From the NCBI GenBank assembly GCA_020724025.1, contig DYHU01000045.1, positions 1 through 18,064 on the forward strand: a stretch of 18,064 bases of DNA, given 5' to 3'. This document shows, in pieces, positions 1-6,882 of the stretch. The position numbers were made by a program, and so were the translations under genes. Under the pieces are notes generated by a model, which was not told where the DNA came from, did not search any database, and saw nothing but the letters and a program-made list of their open reading frames with translations. The DNA comes from Syntrophorhabdus sp. (GTDB lineage Bacteria > Desulfobacterota > BSN033 > UBA1163). Each line of letters begins with the position of its first letter. Within the stretch, counting starts at the first letter, position 1.

Positions 1-165
1 AAAAACCGGCGAATAACCGTTTGTACAATGGTGCTGGGGTCAGACCTGATTATTGAGTTTAAAAGGAAAATGTGCAGCGATTAACAATCGAGGGTCCGAA
101 GGAGAACATTTGTTAATACAGCGGATGCCATAACAAATCACACCAGCGCCTGCTACCGTCAGGCA

Positions 166-184
166 GGGGTGGCTTACAGCCCCC
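166..184 (-). terminator. Possible hairpin downstream of pxpA
   Basis: Read on the minus strand just after the pxpA stop, GGGGGCT and AGCCACCCC can fold around a 3-nt loop, with one bulged A. No U-run follows, so this is not a classical intrinsic terminator. It may be a 3' end structure of the operon transcript or chance. Confidence 0.3.
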
Positions 185-189
185 GTTGA

Positions 190-975
190 TCAGACAAACC
201 ATTTCATGGAAATGACATTGCCGCCGGCGGCTTTCAATTCTTCTCGAATCTTCTTCACCATTTGAACGGCGGCAGGATTATCGCCGTGAACACAGAGCGT
301 ATCCGGACGGAGTTCGATCTCCGTTCCATCGATGGCAATTACCTTTCCCTCCAGGGCCATCTTTAACGCCCTTCTTGCGACTACCTCATGATCCTCGATG
401 ACTGCTCCTTTCTCTCTTCGGGGAACGAGTGAGCCGTCATTCCGGTATGCCCTATCCGGAAAGGCCTCGAAGGCGATGCGAATGCCGTATCGTTTTCCCA
501 TTTCGAGAAGGGGCTCATTGTTAGAAGATGCGAGGACGACCAGAATGATTTCCTTATCCACTCTGGAGATTGCCTCTGCCATTGCCTCCCAGATCTTTGG
601 GTTGGCCACGGCCATATTATAGAGGGCTCCGTGGGCTTTCATATGTTGAAGCCTGAGCCCCTGGGAGATGGCAAAGGCCTGAAGGGCTCCTGTCTGATAG
701 AGGATATAGTCCTGAATCTCTTCAAGAGTGGCGTCAATATTTCTTCTTCCGAAGCCTATTAGATCCGGAAACCCGGGATGGGCTCCCACCTCCACTCCAT
801 ATTGTTTGGCTAAGGAGACGGTCTTTCTCATCACGGACGGATCTCCTCCGTGAAATCCACAGCCAATGTTAGCAGAGGTGAGATGAGGGATGACCTCTTC
901 ATCAAGTCCTATTTTATAGGCACCAAAACTTTCTCCCACATCGGAGTTAAGGTCAATTCTTATTTTATTGCTCAT
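190..975 (-). CDS. pxpA: LamB/YcsF family protein, 5-oxoprolinase subunit A (PxpA)
   Basis: This 261-residue protein matches the LamB/YcsF family, whose best known member, PxpA, is the subunit of ATP-dependent 5-oxoprolinase that acts with PxpB and PxpC to open 5-oxoproline to glutamate. The N-terminal family signature is intact: IDLNSDVGESFG (residues 7-18), ANIGCGFHGGDP (35-46) and GAHPGFPDL (64-72), with LRPDTLCVHGDNP near the C-terminus. Length is normal for the family. I place the start at ATG 975, which follows a strong GGAGGAGGGG Shine-Dalgarno and overlaps the upstream ferredoxin stop as ATGA. An upstream in-frame extension of 21 residues has no family match. It is the last gene of the kor run. 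No pxpB or pxpC is visible, so they may lie left of the window, elsewhere, or be absent. The family call is firm; the 5-oxoproline role depends on the missing partners. Confidence 0.9.
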   Translation of the reverse strand: MSNKIRIDLNSDVGESFGAYKIGLDEEVIPHLTSANIGCGFHGGDPSVMRKTVSLAKQYGVEVGAHPGFPDLIGFGRRNIDATLEEIQDYILYQTGALQAFAISQGLRLQHMKAHGALYNMAVANPKIWEAMAEAISRVDKEIILVVLASSNNEPLLEMGKRYGIRIAFEAFPDRAYRNDGSLVPRREKGAVIEDHEVVARRALKMALEGKVIAIDGTEIELRPDTLCVHGDNPAAVQMVKKIREELKAAGGNVISMKWFV

Positions 976-1292
976 TTCCCCTCCTCCAGCACCATCTCGA
1001 TTGCCCCCTTTGGGCAGAGAGAGGCGCAGATCCCACACCCTTTACAGTAATCCAGGTCGATCAGGACCTCTCTTGTTTTTTCATCACGGGTAATGCAGAG
1101 ATCCGGGCAGAGGAGGCCACAGATCTCACAGTACTGACAATCCCTTAGACCCAGACAGCGCTCCGCCTCTTTGATCGCCTCTTCCTTCAAAAGGCCAAAT
1201 TCAACAGGAGAGAAACCCTTCCTTCTCGCTTTGACCGAAAGGGTCTTTCGTTTTGTTTTCGATGCAATGTCTATTTTACATTCTTTGGTCAT
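972..1292 (-). CDS. Two-cluster 4Fe-4S ferredoxin, KorD-like
   Basis: About 106 residues from ATG 1292. Two CxxCxxCxxxCP motifs are visible: C52, C55, C58, C62 and C83, C86, C89, C93, each able to bind a [4Fe-4S] cluster. The N-terminal half (KRKTLSVKARRKGFSPVEFG) has no cysteine ligand set. Small ferredoxins of this kind serve as the delta subunit of 2-oxoacid:ferredoxin oxidoreductases, passing electrons from the ThDP/Fe-S beta subunit to the acceptor. Here it follows the GltD-like flavoprotein and is coupled to pxpA by an ATGA overlap. The start is uncertain. ATG 1292 lacks a clear Shine-Dalgarno, while a TTG at 1325 sits behind AAGG but would translate the AGTTCGG tandem repeat into an 11-residue N-terminal tail. 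I prefer ATG because the tail is repeat-derived. Confidence 0.85.
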   Translation of the reverse strand: MTKECKIDIASKTKRKTLSVKARRKGFSPVEFGLLKEEAIKEAERCLGLRDCQYCEICGLLCPDLCITRDEKTREVLIDLDYCKGCGICASLCPKGAIEMVLEEGK

Positions 1293-1298
1293 ATTTTG

Positions 1299-1345
1299 AG
1301 TTCGGAGTTCGGAGTTCGGAGTCAAAAACCTTAATACTCCGAACT
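1299..1345. repeat. AGTTCGG tandem repeat with inverted copy (hairpin)
   Basis: The 7-bp unit AGTTCGG occurs three times in tandem at 1299-1319, followed by a partial copy. The last 10 bp, AGTTCGGAGT (1313-1322), has a perfect inverted partner, ACTCCGAACT, at 1336-1345 with a 13-nt loop. It fills the gap between the GltD-like gene and the downstream ferredoxin gene, starting immediately after the GltD-like stop codon. Direct sequence observation; dispersed copies of this unit in related genomes are my recollection, not shown here. Confidence 0.85.
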
Positions 1346-1346
1346 T

Positions 1347-2729
1347 CTACGAGAGAAACCGAGCAATGACTTCCGCTCCTCTCTTTCCTGCGGCGATAGC
1401 ATCAATGGCCCAGCCCGGCCCGGTGACCATATCTCCGCCTGCAAAGACCCCTTTCATGCTCGTCTCGCCTGTCTCCGGATCGACACGAATCGTTCCATCC
1501 GGATTCTTTTCCAGTCCCTTTAAGGGGTTTTGATCCACCCTCTGTCCAATGGCTGAGATGATCGTCTCCGCATCGACTTTGAAATGGGAGCCTTGAATCG
1601 GGACGGGTTTTCTTCTTCCCTTTTCATCGGGTTCACCCAGACGCATCCTGATGCACTCCATTCCAATTGCTTTTCCGCCCCTTCCGATCATCCTGACCGG
1701 AGCGGTGAGAAGATGGATGTTCACCCCTTCACGGATCGCCTCCTCCACTTCTTCGGGGATGGCCGGCATCTCTTTCCTCGATCTCCGGTAATAGAGATCA
1801 ACCCTCTTCGAACCGAGACGAAGGGCGGAGCGGGCCACATCAATGGCCACATTCCCACCGCCAATAACCGCCACCCTTTTCCCCATCTCCACTTTTTTCC
1901 CGAGATTGATGTCCCTTAAAAATTCTACACCCGGAAATACTCCGCGAAGAGACTCACCCGGAACATCTAATTTTGAATTCCGATGGGCTCCCATCGAAAG
2001 ATAGATGGCATCGAATCCGGATCTTTTAAGAGTTCTGCCGTTCCCATCGAAACGGAAGGGATGATGGGTCTCCATCTCAACGCCCAATTCCCTGATCCCG
2101 TCAATCTCCATCCGGAGGATCTCTCTGGGCAGCCGAAATTCGGGTATGCCGACACGGAGCATACCTCCAAGAACGGGCAGGGCTTCAAAGATCGTCACCC
2201 TGAAACCTGAAAGGCTCAGATCATTGGCGCAGGCCAGGCCCGCAGGACCGGAGCCGACCACCAGGATCTTTTCACGCTTCTTCCTCTTTGGCCCCTTCTT
2301 CGTTTTATCTCTTTTACGATCGTACTCTGCTATAAACCGTTTCAGCAATCGGATGGGAACAGGATGATCCACGTCCTCCCGCAGACAGGCCTCTTCGCAG
2401 GGATGGTGGCAGATGAACCCGCAGACCGCAGGCAAGGGATTGACCTCGCGGACCAGTTCCAGGGCCTCCTTGAACTTTCCTTTTGCAATGAGGGCCACAT
2501 AGCCCCTTGTATCCTGACGGATCGGACAGGCTTCCTGGCAGGGAGGAAGAGGGACATTTCCCTGAACCTTTTTTCTCTCCATCTTTCCGCTGTAGAGGGT
2601 TCCCCGAAGGCTCTCCTCTTCCAATCGGTACTCCGGGATGAACTCAGCAGGGCATCCCCTGATACAGACATCGCAGCTCTGACACCGTGAAGACTGGATG
2701 AGCGGACGATGGGTTCTTCCTTCAACCAT
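1347..2729 (-). CDS. GltD-like NAD(P)H/FAD oxidoreductase with N-terminal 4Fe-4S motif, kor-associated
   Basis: This 460-residue protein is a multidomain flavo-iron-sulfur oxidoreductase. An N-terminal ferredoxin-type motif (C16, C19, C22, C26) comes first. The Fe-S domain typical of glutamate synthase small subunits and NfnB-like proteins follows (C64, C68, then C103, C107, C111, C115). An FAD-binding fold begins at GSGPAG (159-164), with LGGMLRVGIPEFRLP downstream, then an NAD(P)-binding fold (GGGNVAIDVARSAL, about 289-303), and a C-terminal GVFAGGDMVTGPGWAIDAIAAG motif closes the FAD site. No GltB is present, so glutamate synthase is unlikely. Its start overlaps korC by 8 bp, which ties it to the Kor complex. 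I infer that it exchanges electrons between Kor-reduced ferredoxin and NAD(P)H. Domain calls are firm; the partner assignment is inference. Confidence 0.87.
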   Translation of the reverse strand: MVEGRTHRPLIQSSRCQSCDVCIRGCPAEFIPEYRLEEESLRGTLYSGKMERKKVQGNVPLPPCQEACPIRQDTRGYVALIAKGKFKEALELVREVNPLPAVCGFICHHPCEEACLREDVDHPVPIRLLKRFIAEYDRKRDKTKKGPKRKKREKILVVGSGPAGLACANDLSLSGFRVTIFEALPVLGGMLRVGIPEFRLPREILRMEIDGIRELGVEMETHHPFRFDGNGRTLKRSGFDAIYLSMGAHRNSKLDVPGESLRGVFPGVEFLRDINLGKKVEMGKRVAVIGGGNVAIDVARSALRLGSKRVDLYYRRSRKEMPAIPEEVEEAIREGVNIHLLTAPVRMIGRGGKAIGMECIRMRLGEPDEKGRRKPVPIQGSHFKVDAETIISAIGQRVDQNPLKGLEKNPDGTIRVDPETGETSMKGVFAGGDMVTGPGWAIDAIAAGKRGAEVIARFLS

Positions 2730-3270
2730 GGACCTTCCTCCCCAGCTCCATACCGGCTCGAAGGGCCTTCAGGTTGAGCGACCGGAACCGCTCGCCGACA
2801 TGCATGGAAATCGCCTTCCGTATGGCTCCGGGTGAGACGATCCGGGTGGCCTCAATCAGGGCTCCTAAGAAGACGATATTGGCGGCCTGCTTGTTTTTCA
2901 ATCTCTTCATGGAGACTTCGGTCGCAGGGATGCCAAGTTGCTTCACTCTAAGATCGTCCTTCGGAGTCACAAAGCCCTGATCGTAGAGAATTAGGCCGGA
3001 CTCCTCTCTCACGTCTGTGCAATAGATATTGTATGCTCCCTGTGACATGGCAATGAGAATGTCGGCAATCGTCAGATGGGGAAAATCGACCGGGCCATCG
3101 GAGAGGACGATCTCCGATTTACAGCCTGAACCCCTTGCCTGAGCCCCGTAAGAATTCGATCCGGAGATATACTTTCCATCGAATACGCCTGCCTGGCCCA
3201 GAAGAAGGCCTGCGAGGACTACCCCCTGACCCCCGAAACCACTCAGGCGCACCTGTTTGATCCCGGTCAT
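2722..3270 (-). CDS. korC: 2-oxoacid:ferredoxin oxidoreductase gamma subunit
   Basis: 182 residues matching the pyruvate/ketoisovalerate ferredoxin oxidoreductase gamma domain. The characteristic glycine-rich N-terminus SGFGGQGVVLAGLLLGQAG is at 10-28, followed by SNSYGAQARGSGCKSEIVLS, the usual family block. The gamma subunit contacts CoA and the alpha/beta core in oxidative decarboxylation of 2-oxo acids to acyl-CoA. Length is normal for a free-standing gamma. The start ATG overlaps the korB stop (ATGA), and its end overlaps the GltD-like start, so translational coupling is likely. The kor symbol is used for the family; sequence alone does not separate 2-oxoglutarate, branched-chain and aromatic 2-oxoacid enzymes. 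Confidence 0.9.
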   Translation of the reverse strand: MTGIKQVRLSGFGGQGVVLAGLLLGQAGVFDGKYISGSNSYGAQARGSGCKSEIVLSDGPVDFPHLTIADILIAMSQGAYNIYCTDVREESGLILYDQGFVTPKDDLRVKQLGIPATEVSMKRLKNKQAANIVFLGALIEATRIVSPGAIRKAISMHVGERFRSLNLKALRAGMELGRKVHG

Positions 3271-4025
3271 GATAAAAATTCTCCTGTGATGATTTTTTCA
3301 GCCCGCTCCTCCTCGGTCAACCCCTCTGCCTCGTCCTCGAAGATGCATCGCCGGATCAGATCTTTCATCATCTCGTCCGGCCGGTCGAGGCGATTTCGCC
3401 TTCCGAATTGGGTGGGGCAGGGAGAGAGAACCTCGATGAAAGAGAATCCCTTATGGAGAAGCGCCTTCTTAATGGATTGTATGAGCGAAACGGGCTGGGT
3501 GACGGAGAAACGTGCTACATAGGTGGCTCCTGCTCCCTTTACTAATTTGCAAAGATCAAAGGGACGGTAGGGATTTCCCTCTCCAGTGGTTGAGGTCTTT
3601 GAACCTCTGGGTGTGGTCGATGCCACCTGTCCTCCTGTCATCCCATAGATCATATTATTGGCACAGATGACCTTCAGATCGATATTTCTCCTTGCCGCAT
3701 GGATGAGATGATTTCCGCCGATGGAGGAGAGGTCACCATCACCGCTCACCACCATCACACAGAGGTCAGGATTATAGAGTTTGGCGCCGGTGGCAAAGGC
3801 CAGTGCCCTTCCGTGAAGAGTGTGGAGGGTGTCTCCGTTGTAGTGGGGACTCGGTATCCATGCGGCACAGCCGATGCCCGAAACAAAGAGCATCTTCTTC
3901 ATATCCATCTTCAGCTCATCGATGGCCCTCAGGATGAGACCCATGAGAATGCCATGGCCGCACCCCGGGCAGAAGGGTGTCGCCTTTACGCCCGGCCGGA
4001 TATATTTTTCCAAGGCTCTTGCCAT
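3267..4025 (-). CDS. korB: 2-oxoacid:ferredoxin oxidoreductase beta subunit (ThDP and 4Fe-4S)
   Basis: 252 residues. This is the ThDP-binding beta subunit of a 2-oxoacid:ferredoxin oxidoreductase. The ThDP/Mg motif runs from GDGD (95-98) to NN (123-124). The likely [4Fe-4S] ligands are C19 and C22 in FCPGCGHG, C53 in GIGCAAWIPSP and C203 in SPCPTQFGRRN. The enzyme decarboxylates a 2-oxo acid, transfers the acyl group to CoA and reduces ferredoxin. Start ATG 4025 has GAGG 8 nt upstream. It overlaps korC by 4 bp. A 138-bp gap with a stem-loop separates it from korA, which is unusual in an otherwise packed operon. The substrate is not decided by these motifs; a neighbouring amino-acid dehydrogenase suggests an amino-acid-derived 2-oxo acid. 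Confidence 0.93.
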   Translation of the reverse strand: MARALEKYIRPGVKATPFCPGCGHGILMGLILRAIDELKMDMKKMLFVSGIGCAAWIPSPHYNGDTLHTLHGRALAFATGAKLYNPDLCVMVVSGDGDLSSIGGNHLIHAARRNIDLKVICANNMIYGMTGGQVASTTPRGSKTSTTGEGNPYRPFDLCKLVKGAGATYVARFSVTQPVSLIQSIKKALLHKGFSFIEVLSPCPTQFGRRNRLDRPDEMMKDLIRRCIFEDEAEGLTEEERAEKIITGEFLS

Positions 4026-4080
4026 TGTTGAACCTCATCCTGTGCTGACGCTATGCAGTTATCAGTGTCTTGTCATAAAC

Positions 4081-4155
4081 GGAAATGGGGTGATAGGGGG
4101 ATGAGGAGATGGGGTGAGATTCAATTTTTCTAAATCTCCCTATCTCCCTATTTCC
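4081..4155. repeat. Imperfect inverted repeat between korA and korB
   Basis: The 22-bp arms 4081-4102 (GGAAATGGGGTGATAGGGGG plus AT) and 4134-4155 are reverse complements at 19 of 22 positions, with a 31-bp loop. The whole segment is purine-rich on one strand, with repeated GGGAGATAGGGAGAT-like tracts. In the korA transcript it would form a long stem-loop just past the korA stop. It could act as an RNA processing, stability or attenuation element, or be a dispersed low-complexity repeat. Confidence 0.7.
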
Positions 4156-4163
4156 CCAACTCC

Positions 4164-5303
4164 CTATATCTTCTTCAATGCTTCTATGATCTTTTCGGGC
4201 CCGATCACTTCTCCGCTGGTCTGGCCCAGGGAGATGACATCGCACTGCACATACCTTTTCACTTCCCCTGCTACCTGTCCAAGATTCATCTCCGGAACCA
4301 TGATCTTCTTCACCTTTTTCCCCAGTTCTGCCACTGCCTCGTCCGGAAAGGGCCAGAGGGTCTTGAGCCTCAGCATTCCCACCTTCGTTCCTTCTTTTCT
4401 CAAACGTTTGACGGCATAGAGGCTGGTTCGGGCTGTAAATCCATAGGCGATCACAGCCATATCCGCATCCTCTAAAAGATAGTCCTCTGTTTCGATGATC
4501 GATCTCTTATGATTCAAAATCTTTTTATTGATCCGTCCGACGAGTCTGGCGTGAATCTCCGGATCATCCGTTTTTCTGAACCCATAACCATCATGGGTGG
4601 ACCCGGTCACCGAGAGCCGTTCTCCCTCTCCGAAAGAGGGCATGGGAGGCACCCCATCTTCCCCCTCGATATCAAAAGGGGCTCCCCCTTTCTCTTTCTT
4701 TCTGTCCCAGACCTCCACCCTGGAAGCCACCCGGATCGTCTCCCTTAGATGGCCGATGGCTTCATCCGCCATTACCAGGGTCGGAACCCGGTATTGCCCA
4801 CTGAGGTTGAAGGCCCGAAGCGTGAGGTCATACATCTCCTGTGAAGACCAGGGAGAGAAGGCAATCACCTGATAGTCTCCATGGGAGCCCCATTTGGCCT
4901 GCATGATATCTCCGCTTCCAACTTTAGTGGCCTGCCCTGTGCATGGTCCTGCCCTCTGAACATCGACGATCACACAGGGGGTCTCGGTAAAAGCGGCATA
5001 TCCGATTGATTCCTGCATCAGGCTAAATCCCGGACCGGAGGTGGCGGTCATCGCCCTGGCGCCTGCCCAGGAAGCCCCGATCACGGCGGAGATGGAGGCG
5101 ATTTCGTCTTCCATCTGAATGAAGACGCCTCCAACTTCCCTCAGACGGACAGCCATGCGCTCCATCAGTTCGCTCGATGGGGTGATCGGATAACCCGCAT
5201 AAAACCGGCATCCTGCTGCGATTGCCCCTTCTGCCGCGGCTTCGTTACCCGAAAAGTAATGCATCCCTTTCGGAAAGGGAGACTTCATCCACTTTGATGT
5301 CAT
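4164..5303 (-). CDS. korA: 2-oxoacid:ferredoxin oxidoreductase alpha subunit
   Basis: 379 residues from ATG 5303. The alpha subunit signature GYPITPSSELMERMA is at about 37-51, EDEIAS at about 65-70 and ATSGPGFSLMQESIGYA at about 87-103, followed by the domain II region ending GQVAGEVKRYVQCDVISLGQTSGEVI. There is no fused gamma or ferredoxin domain, matching the separate korC and ferredoxin genes. Together with korB it forms the catalytic alpha/beta core. I chose ATG 5303 over a GTG four codons upstream because GGTGG lies 8 nt before the ATG and nothing suitable precedes the GTG. A sigma-70-type promoter lies about 45-70 bp upstream, so korA probably starts its own transcription unit. The substrate (2-oxoglutarate, ketoisovalerate or similar) is not resolved. 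Confidence 0.93.
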   Translation of the reverse strand: MTSKWMKSPFPKGMHYFSGNEAAAEGAIAAGCRFYAGYPITPSSELMERMAVRLREVGGVFIQMEDEIASISAVIGASWAGARAMTATSGPGFSLMQESIGYAAFTETPCVIVDVQRAGPCTGQATKVGSGDIMQAKWGSHGDYQVIAFSPWSSQEMYDLTLRAFNLSGQYRVPTLVMADEAIGHLRETIRVASRVEVWDRKKEKGGAPFDIEGEDGVPPMPSFGEGERLSVTGSTHDGYGFRKTDDPEIHARLVGRINKKILNHKRSIIETEDYLLEDADMAVIAYGFTARTSLYAVKRLRKEGTKVGMLRLKTLWPFPDEAVAELGKKVKKIMVPEMNLGQVAGEVKRYVQCDVISLGQTSGEVIGPEKIIEALKKI

Positions 5304-5346
5304 ATTCGTTTCCACCGGTTTTAGAAATAAAATAGAATCATTAGGA

Positions 5347-5375
5347 AATTTAATCGATTTTTATCTCAAGGTCAA
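5347..5375 (-). promoter_or_regulatory. Sigma-70-type promoter for korA
   Basis: On the minus strand, TTGACC (5375-5370) and TAAATT (5352-5347) are separated by 17 bp, in the AT-rich gap between the dehydrogenase gene and korA. The -35 hexamer matches consensus at 5 of 6 positions and the -10 at 4 of 6. The position, about 45 bp before the korA ATG, is suitable. Confidence 0.55.
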
Positions 5376-5421
5376 ATCCTTTATTGAAAACCACACCTCA
5401 TTAAACGCCCGAGGAGCATAT

Positions 5422-6552
5422 TTAGGACTGTCTCCATTTTCCCTTGGCTTTCATGGCTTCAATGACCCGTTCCTGGGCCATTTCCAACGCCGCTTCTATG
5501 GGCGATACTTTAGCTTTCAGAGATTTTTCAAACATCTCCCTGGTATTGTTTCTGATCTTCTCTCGGGTTGATTCAAAGGCTTGGGAAGGTGTTCCGTTAA
5601 TCGATTCGATGTAGGCTGAAATTACTCCACCAGCATTGGCGATAAAATCCGGAACAAACCAAATTCCCCGACTATGAAGAACTTTCTGAGCATCGGCCGA
5701 GGTGGCAAAGTTTGCCCCTTCGGCAATGACTTTTGCCTGTATCCTTCCAACATTTTCCTGGTCGATGACATCGCCCTTTGCTGAAGGGACCAGTATATCT
5801 ACCGGTAAAAATAGCTCCTCTCCTGGAGGAAGGTGATGGCCCTTTTGATAATAAATCACCTTCCCGCTCTCATGCTTGATTCTCACTAATTCTGGGACAT
5901 CTATTCCCATAGAGTCATAAACAGCACCGGAAGTGTCGGCCACCGCGACAATGCTTGCTCCCATTTCATGTGCGAATTTGGCCACTCCCTTTCCTACAGC
6001 ACCAAAGCCTTGGATGGCGAGTGTCGCTTTGGAAAATTCGATTTTAGCGAATTCACAGGCAACTTTAATAGACTCCACGACACCATAACCCGTGATCATT
6101 AGCTCATCGTAAGGAATCCCTCCCAAGAAGGCTGGTTTTCCAGTTGAGGCCTTGGGATCTCCTAACTCGTCCACTACAAGTGCCGCATCCAACTCCGTGA
6201 GCCCCATGTCCAGGCCGAAGACGTATTCCGTGGGAATGATATTTCTTAACGCCTTGGCATAGGCCCGGATGATGGCCTCCCGGTTGGGATCCCTTGGTTC
6301 TGCTACGATTCCTCCTTTAGCACCTCCGAAAGGGAGATCAGCAGCAGCATTCTTCCAGGTCATGATCCGGGCAAGCCGCATCACATCCTGTATGCTCAGA
6401 TCAGGGGCCATGCGAACCCCCCCTTTTCCCATTCCACGGGCGGTATTGTCGATGACCAAATACCCCAACATGCGTGATTTGGGGTCATAGACTACAAGGA
6501 TCTTTTCGGGTCCAAAAGCATCCGGTTCAAACTCCAAGGTCTTACGCATCAT
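5422..6552 (-). CDS. Glu/Leu/Phe/Val family amino-acid dehydrogenase
   Basis: 376 residues. The enzyme deaminates an L-amino acid oxidatively to the 2-oxo acid with NAD(P)+. The substrate-binding block GKGGVRMAPDLS and the catalytic stretch K67-NAAADLPFGGAKGG are present (K67 and K79 correspond to the substrate and catalytic lysines of the family). A Rossmann fold follows with GFGAVG at 182-187. Near the C-terminus, EGANFATSADA and PDFIANAGGVISAYIE are typical. The protein is shorter than usual glutamate dehydrogenases (about 410-450 residues). Its N-terminus (FGPEKILVVYDPKSRMLGYL) resembles the short leucine/phenylalanine dehydrogenase type, while GGAKGG is of glutamate dehydrogenase type, so the substrate is open. 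The start is firm: GGAGGT lies 6 nt before the first of two ATGs. It is flanked by gaps on both sides and has its own candidate sigma-54 promoter. Confidence 0.92.
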   Translation of the reverse strand: MMRKTLEFEPDAFGPEKILVVYDPKSRMLGYLVIDNTARGMGKGGVRMAPDLSIQDVMRLARIMTWKNAAADLPFGGAKGGIVAEPRDPNREAIIRAYAKALRNIIPTEYVFGLDMGLTELDAALVVDELGDPKASTGKPAFLGGIPYDELMITGYGVVESIKVACEFAKIEFSKATLAIQGFGAVGKGVAKFAHEMGASIVAVADTSGAVYDSMGIDVPELVRIKHESGKVIYYQKGHHLPPGEELFLPVDILVPSAKGDVIDQENVGRIQAKVIAEGANFATSADAQKVLHSRGIWFVPDFIANAGGVISAYIESINGTPSQAFESTREKIRNNTREMFEKSLKAKVSPIEAALEMAQERVIEAMKAKGKWRQS

Positions 6553-6600
6553 AGATTTACCTCCATTACCACATTTTGAGCTGTATTATTTGATTTTGAA

Positions 6601-6618
6601 TAACAAGGATGGGGCCAA
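6601..6618 (-). promoter_or_regulatory. Candidate sigma-54 promoter for the amino-acid dehydrogenase
   Basis: Minus-strand TTGGCCCCATCCTTGTTA resembles the -24/-12 consensus (YTGGCACG-N4-TTGCW). TTGGC and TTG are in register with the correct 10-bp spacing after GG, but the -12 element reads GT in place of the nearly invariant GC. It lies about 50 bp upstream of the start codon, which is a plausible distance. The mismatch lowers confidence. Confidence 0.45.
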
Positions 6619-6651
6619 AAGGAAACTATGTGACGATCTTGTCCAACTTTA

Positions 6652-6882
6652 TTACCCTCCTCCTACCAGAGGGATAAGCCGGATCGTTTCTCCGTCCCGT
6701 GGATGATAATCCAACTCTACAACTTTATCCTCACAAGTCGCTGCCAGAATCGCTTCAAGGGGAATTTTTAGCTCTTCCAGTATATCCCGAAGGGATCGAG
6801 CTTCTTCCAGGAACAAGGATTGATGTCCTTCTGGAGGGAAATAATCTTTCAATGAACCAAGTCCTTCTAATCGGATTTCCAC
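6652..6882 (-). CDS. MoaD/ThiS-like sulfur-carrier protein linked to AOR
   Basis: 76 residues with a ubiquitin-like beta-grasp pattern ending in LIPLVGGG, the C-terminal di-glycine tail that MoaE/MoeB-type enzymes thiocarboxylate. MoaD-type proteins give the dithiolene sulfur of molybdopterin/tungstopterin. The start ATG at 6882 lies inside the end of the AOR gene (16-bp overlap), indicating translational coupling. MoaD-like genes directly attached to aldehyde oxidoreductases are known from the Aromatoleum aor cluster (AorD), so a dedicated role in tungsten-cofactor supply for this AOR is the natural reading. MoaE and the other cofactor genes are not in the window. Confidence 0.85.
   Translation of the reverse strand: MEIRLEGLGSLKDYFPPEGHQSLFLEEARSLRDILEELKIPLEAILAATCEDKVVELDYHPRDGETIRLIPLVGGG

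Noticed and set aside
1..189. GGGTCAGACCTGATTATTGA stretch near the left edge, with GTCAGACC also at 17615-17622
   Set aside because: The shared string is only 8 bp. It may be part of a dispersed repeat, but two short matches do not establish one.
4051..4245. Minus-strand frame across the korA end and the intergenic stem-loop
   Set aside because: It lies mostly in repeat-like sequence and out of frame with korA, without a ribosome binding site.
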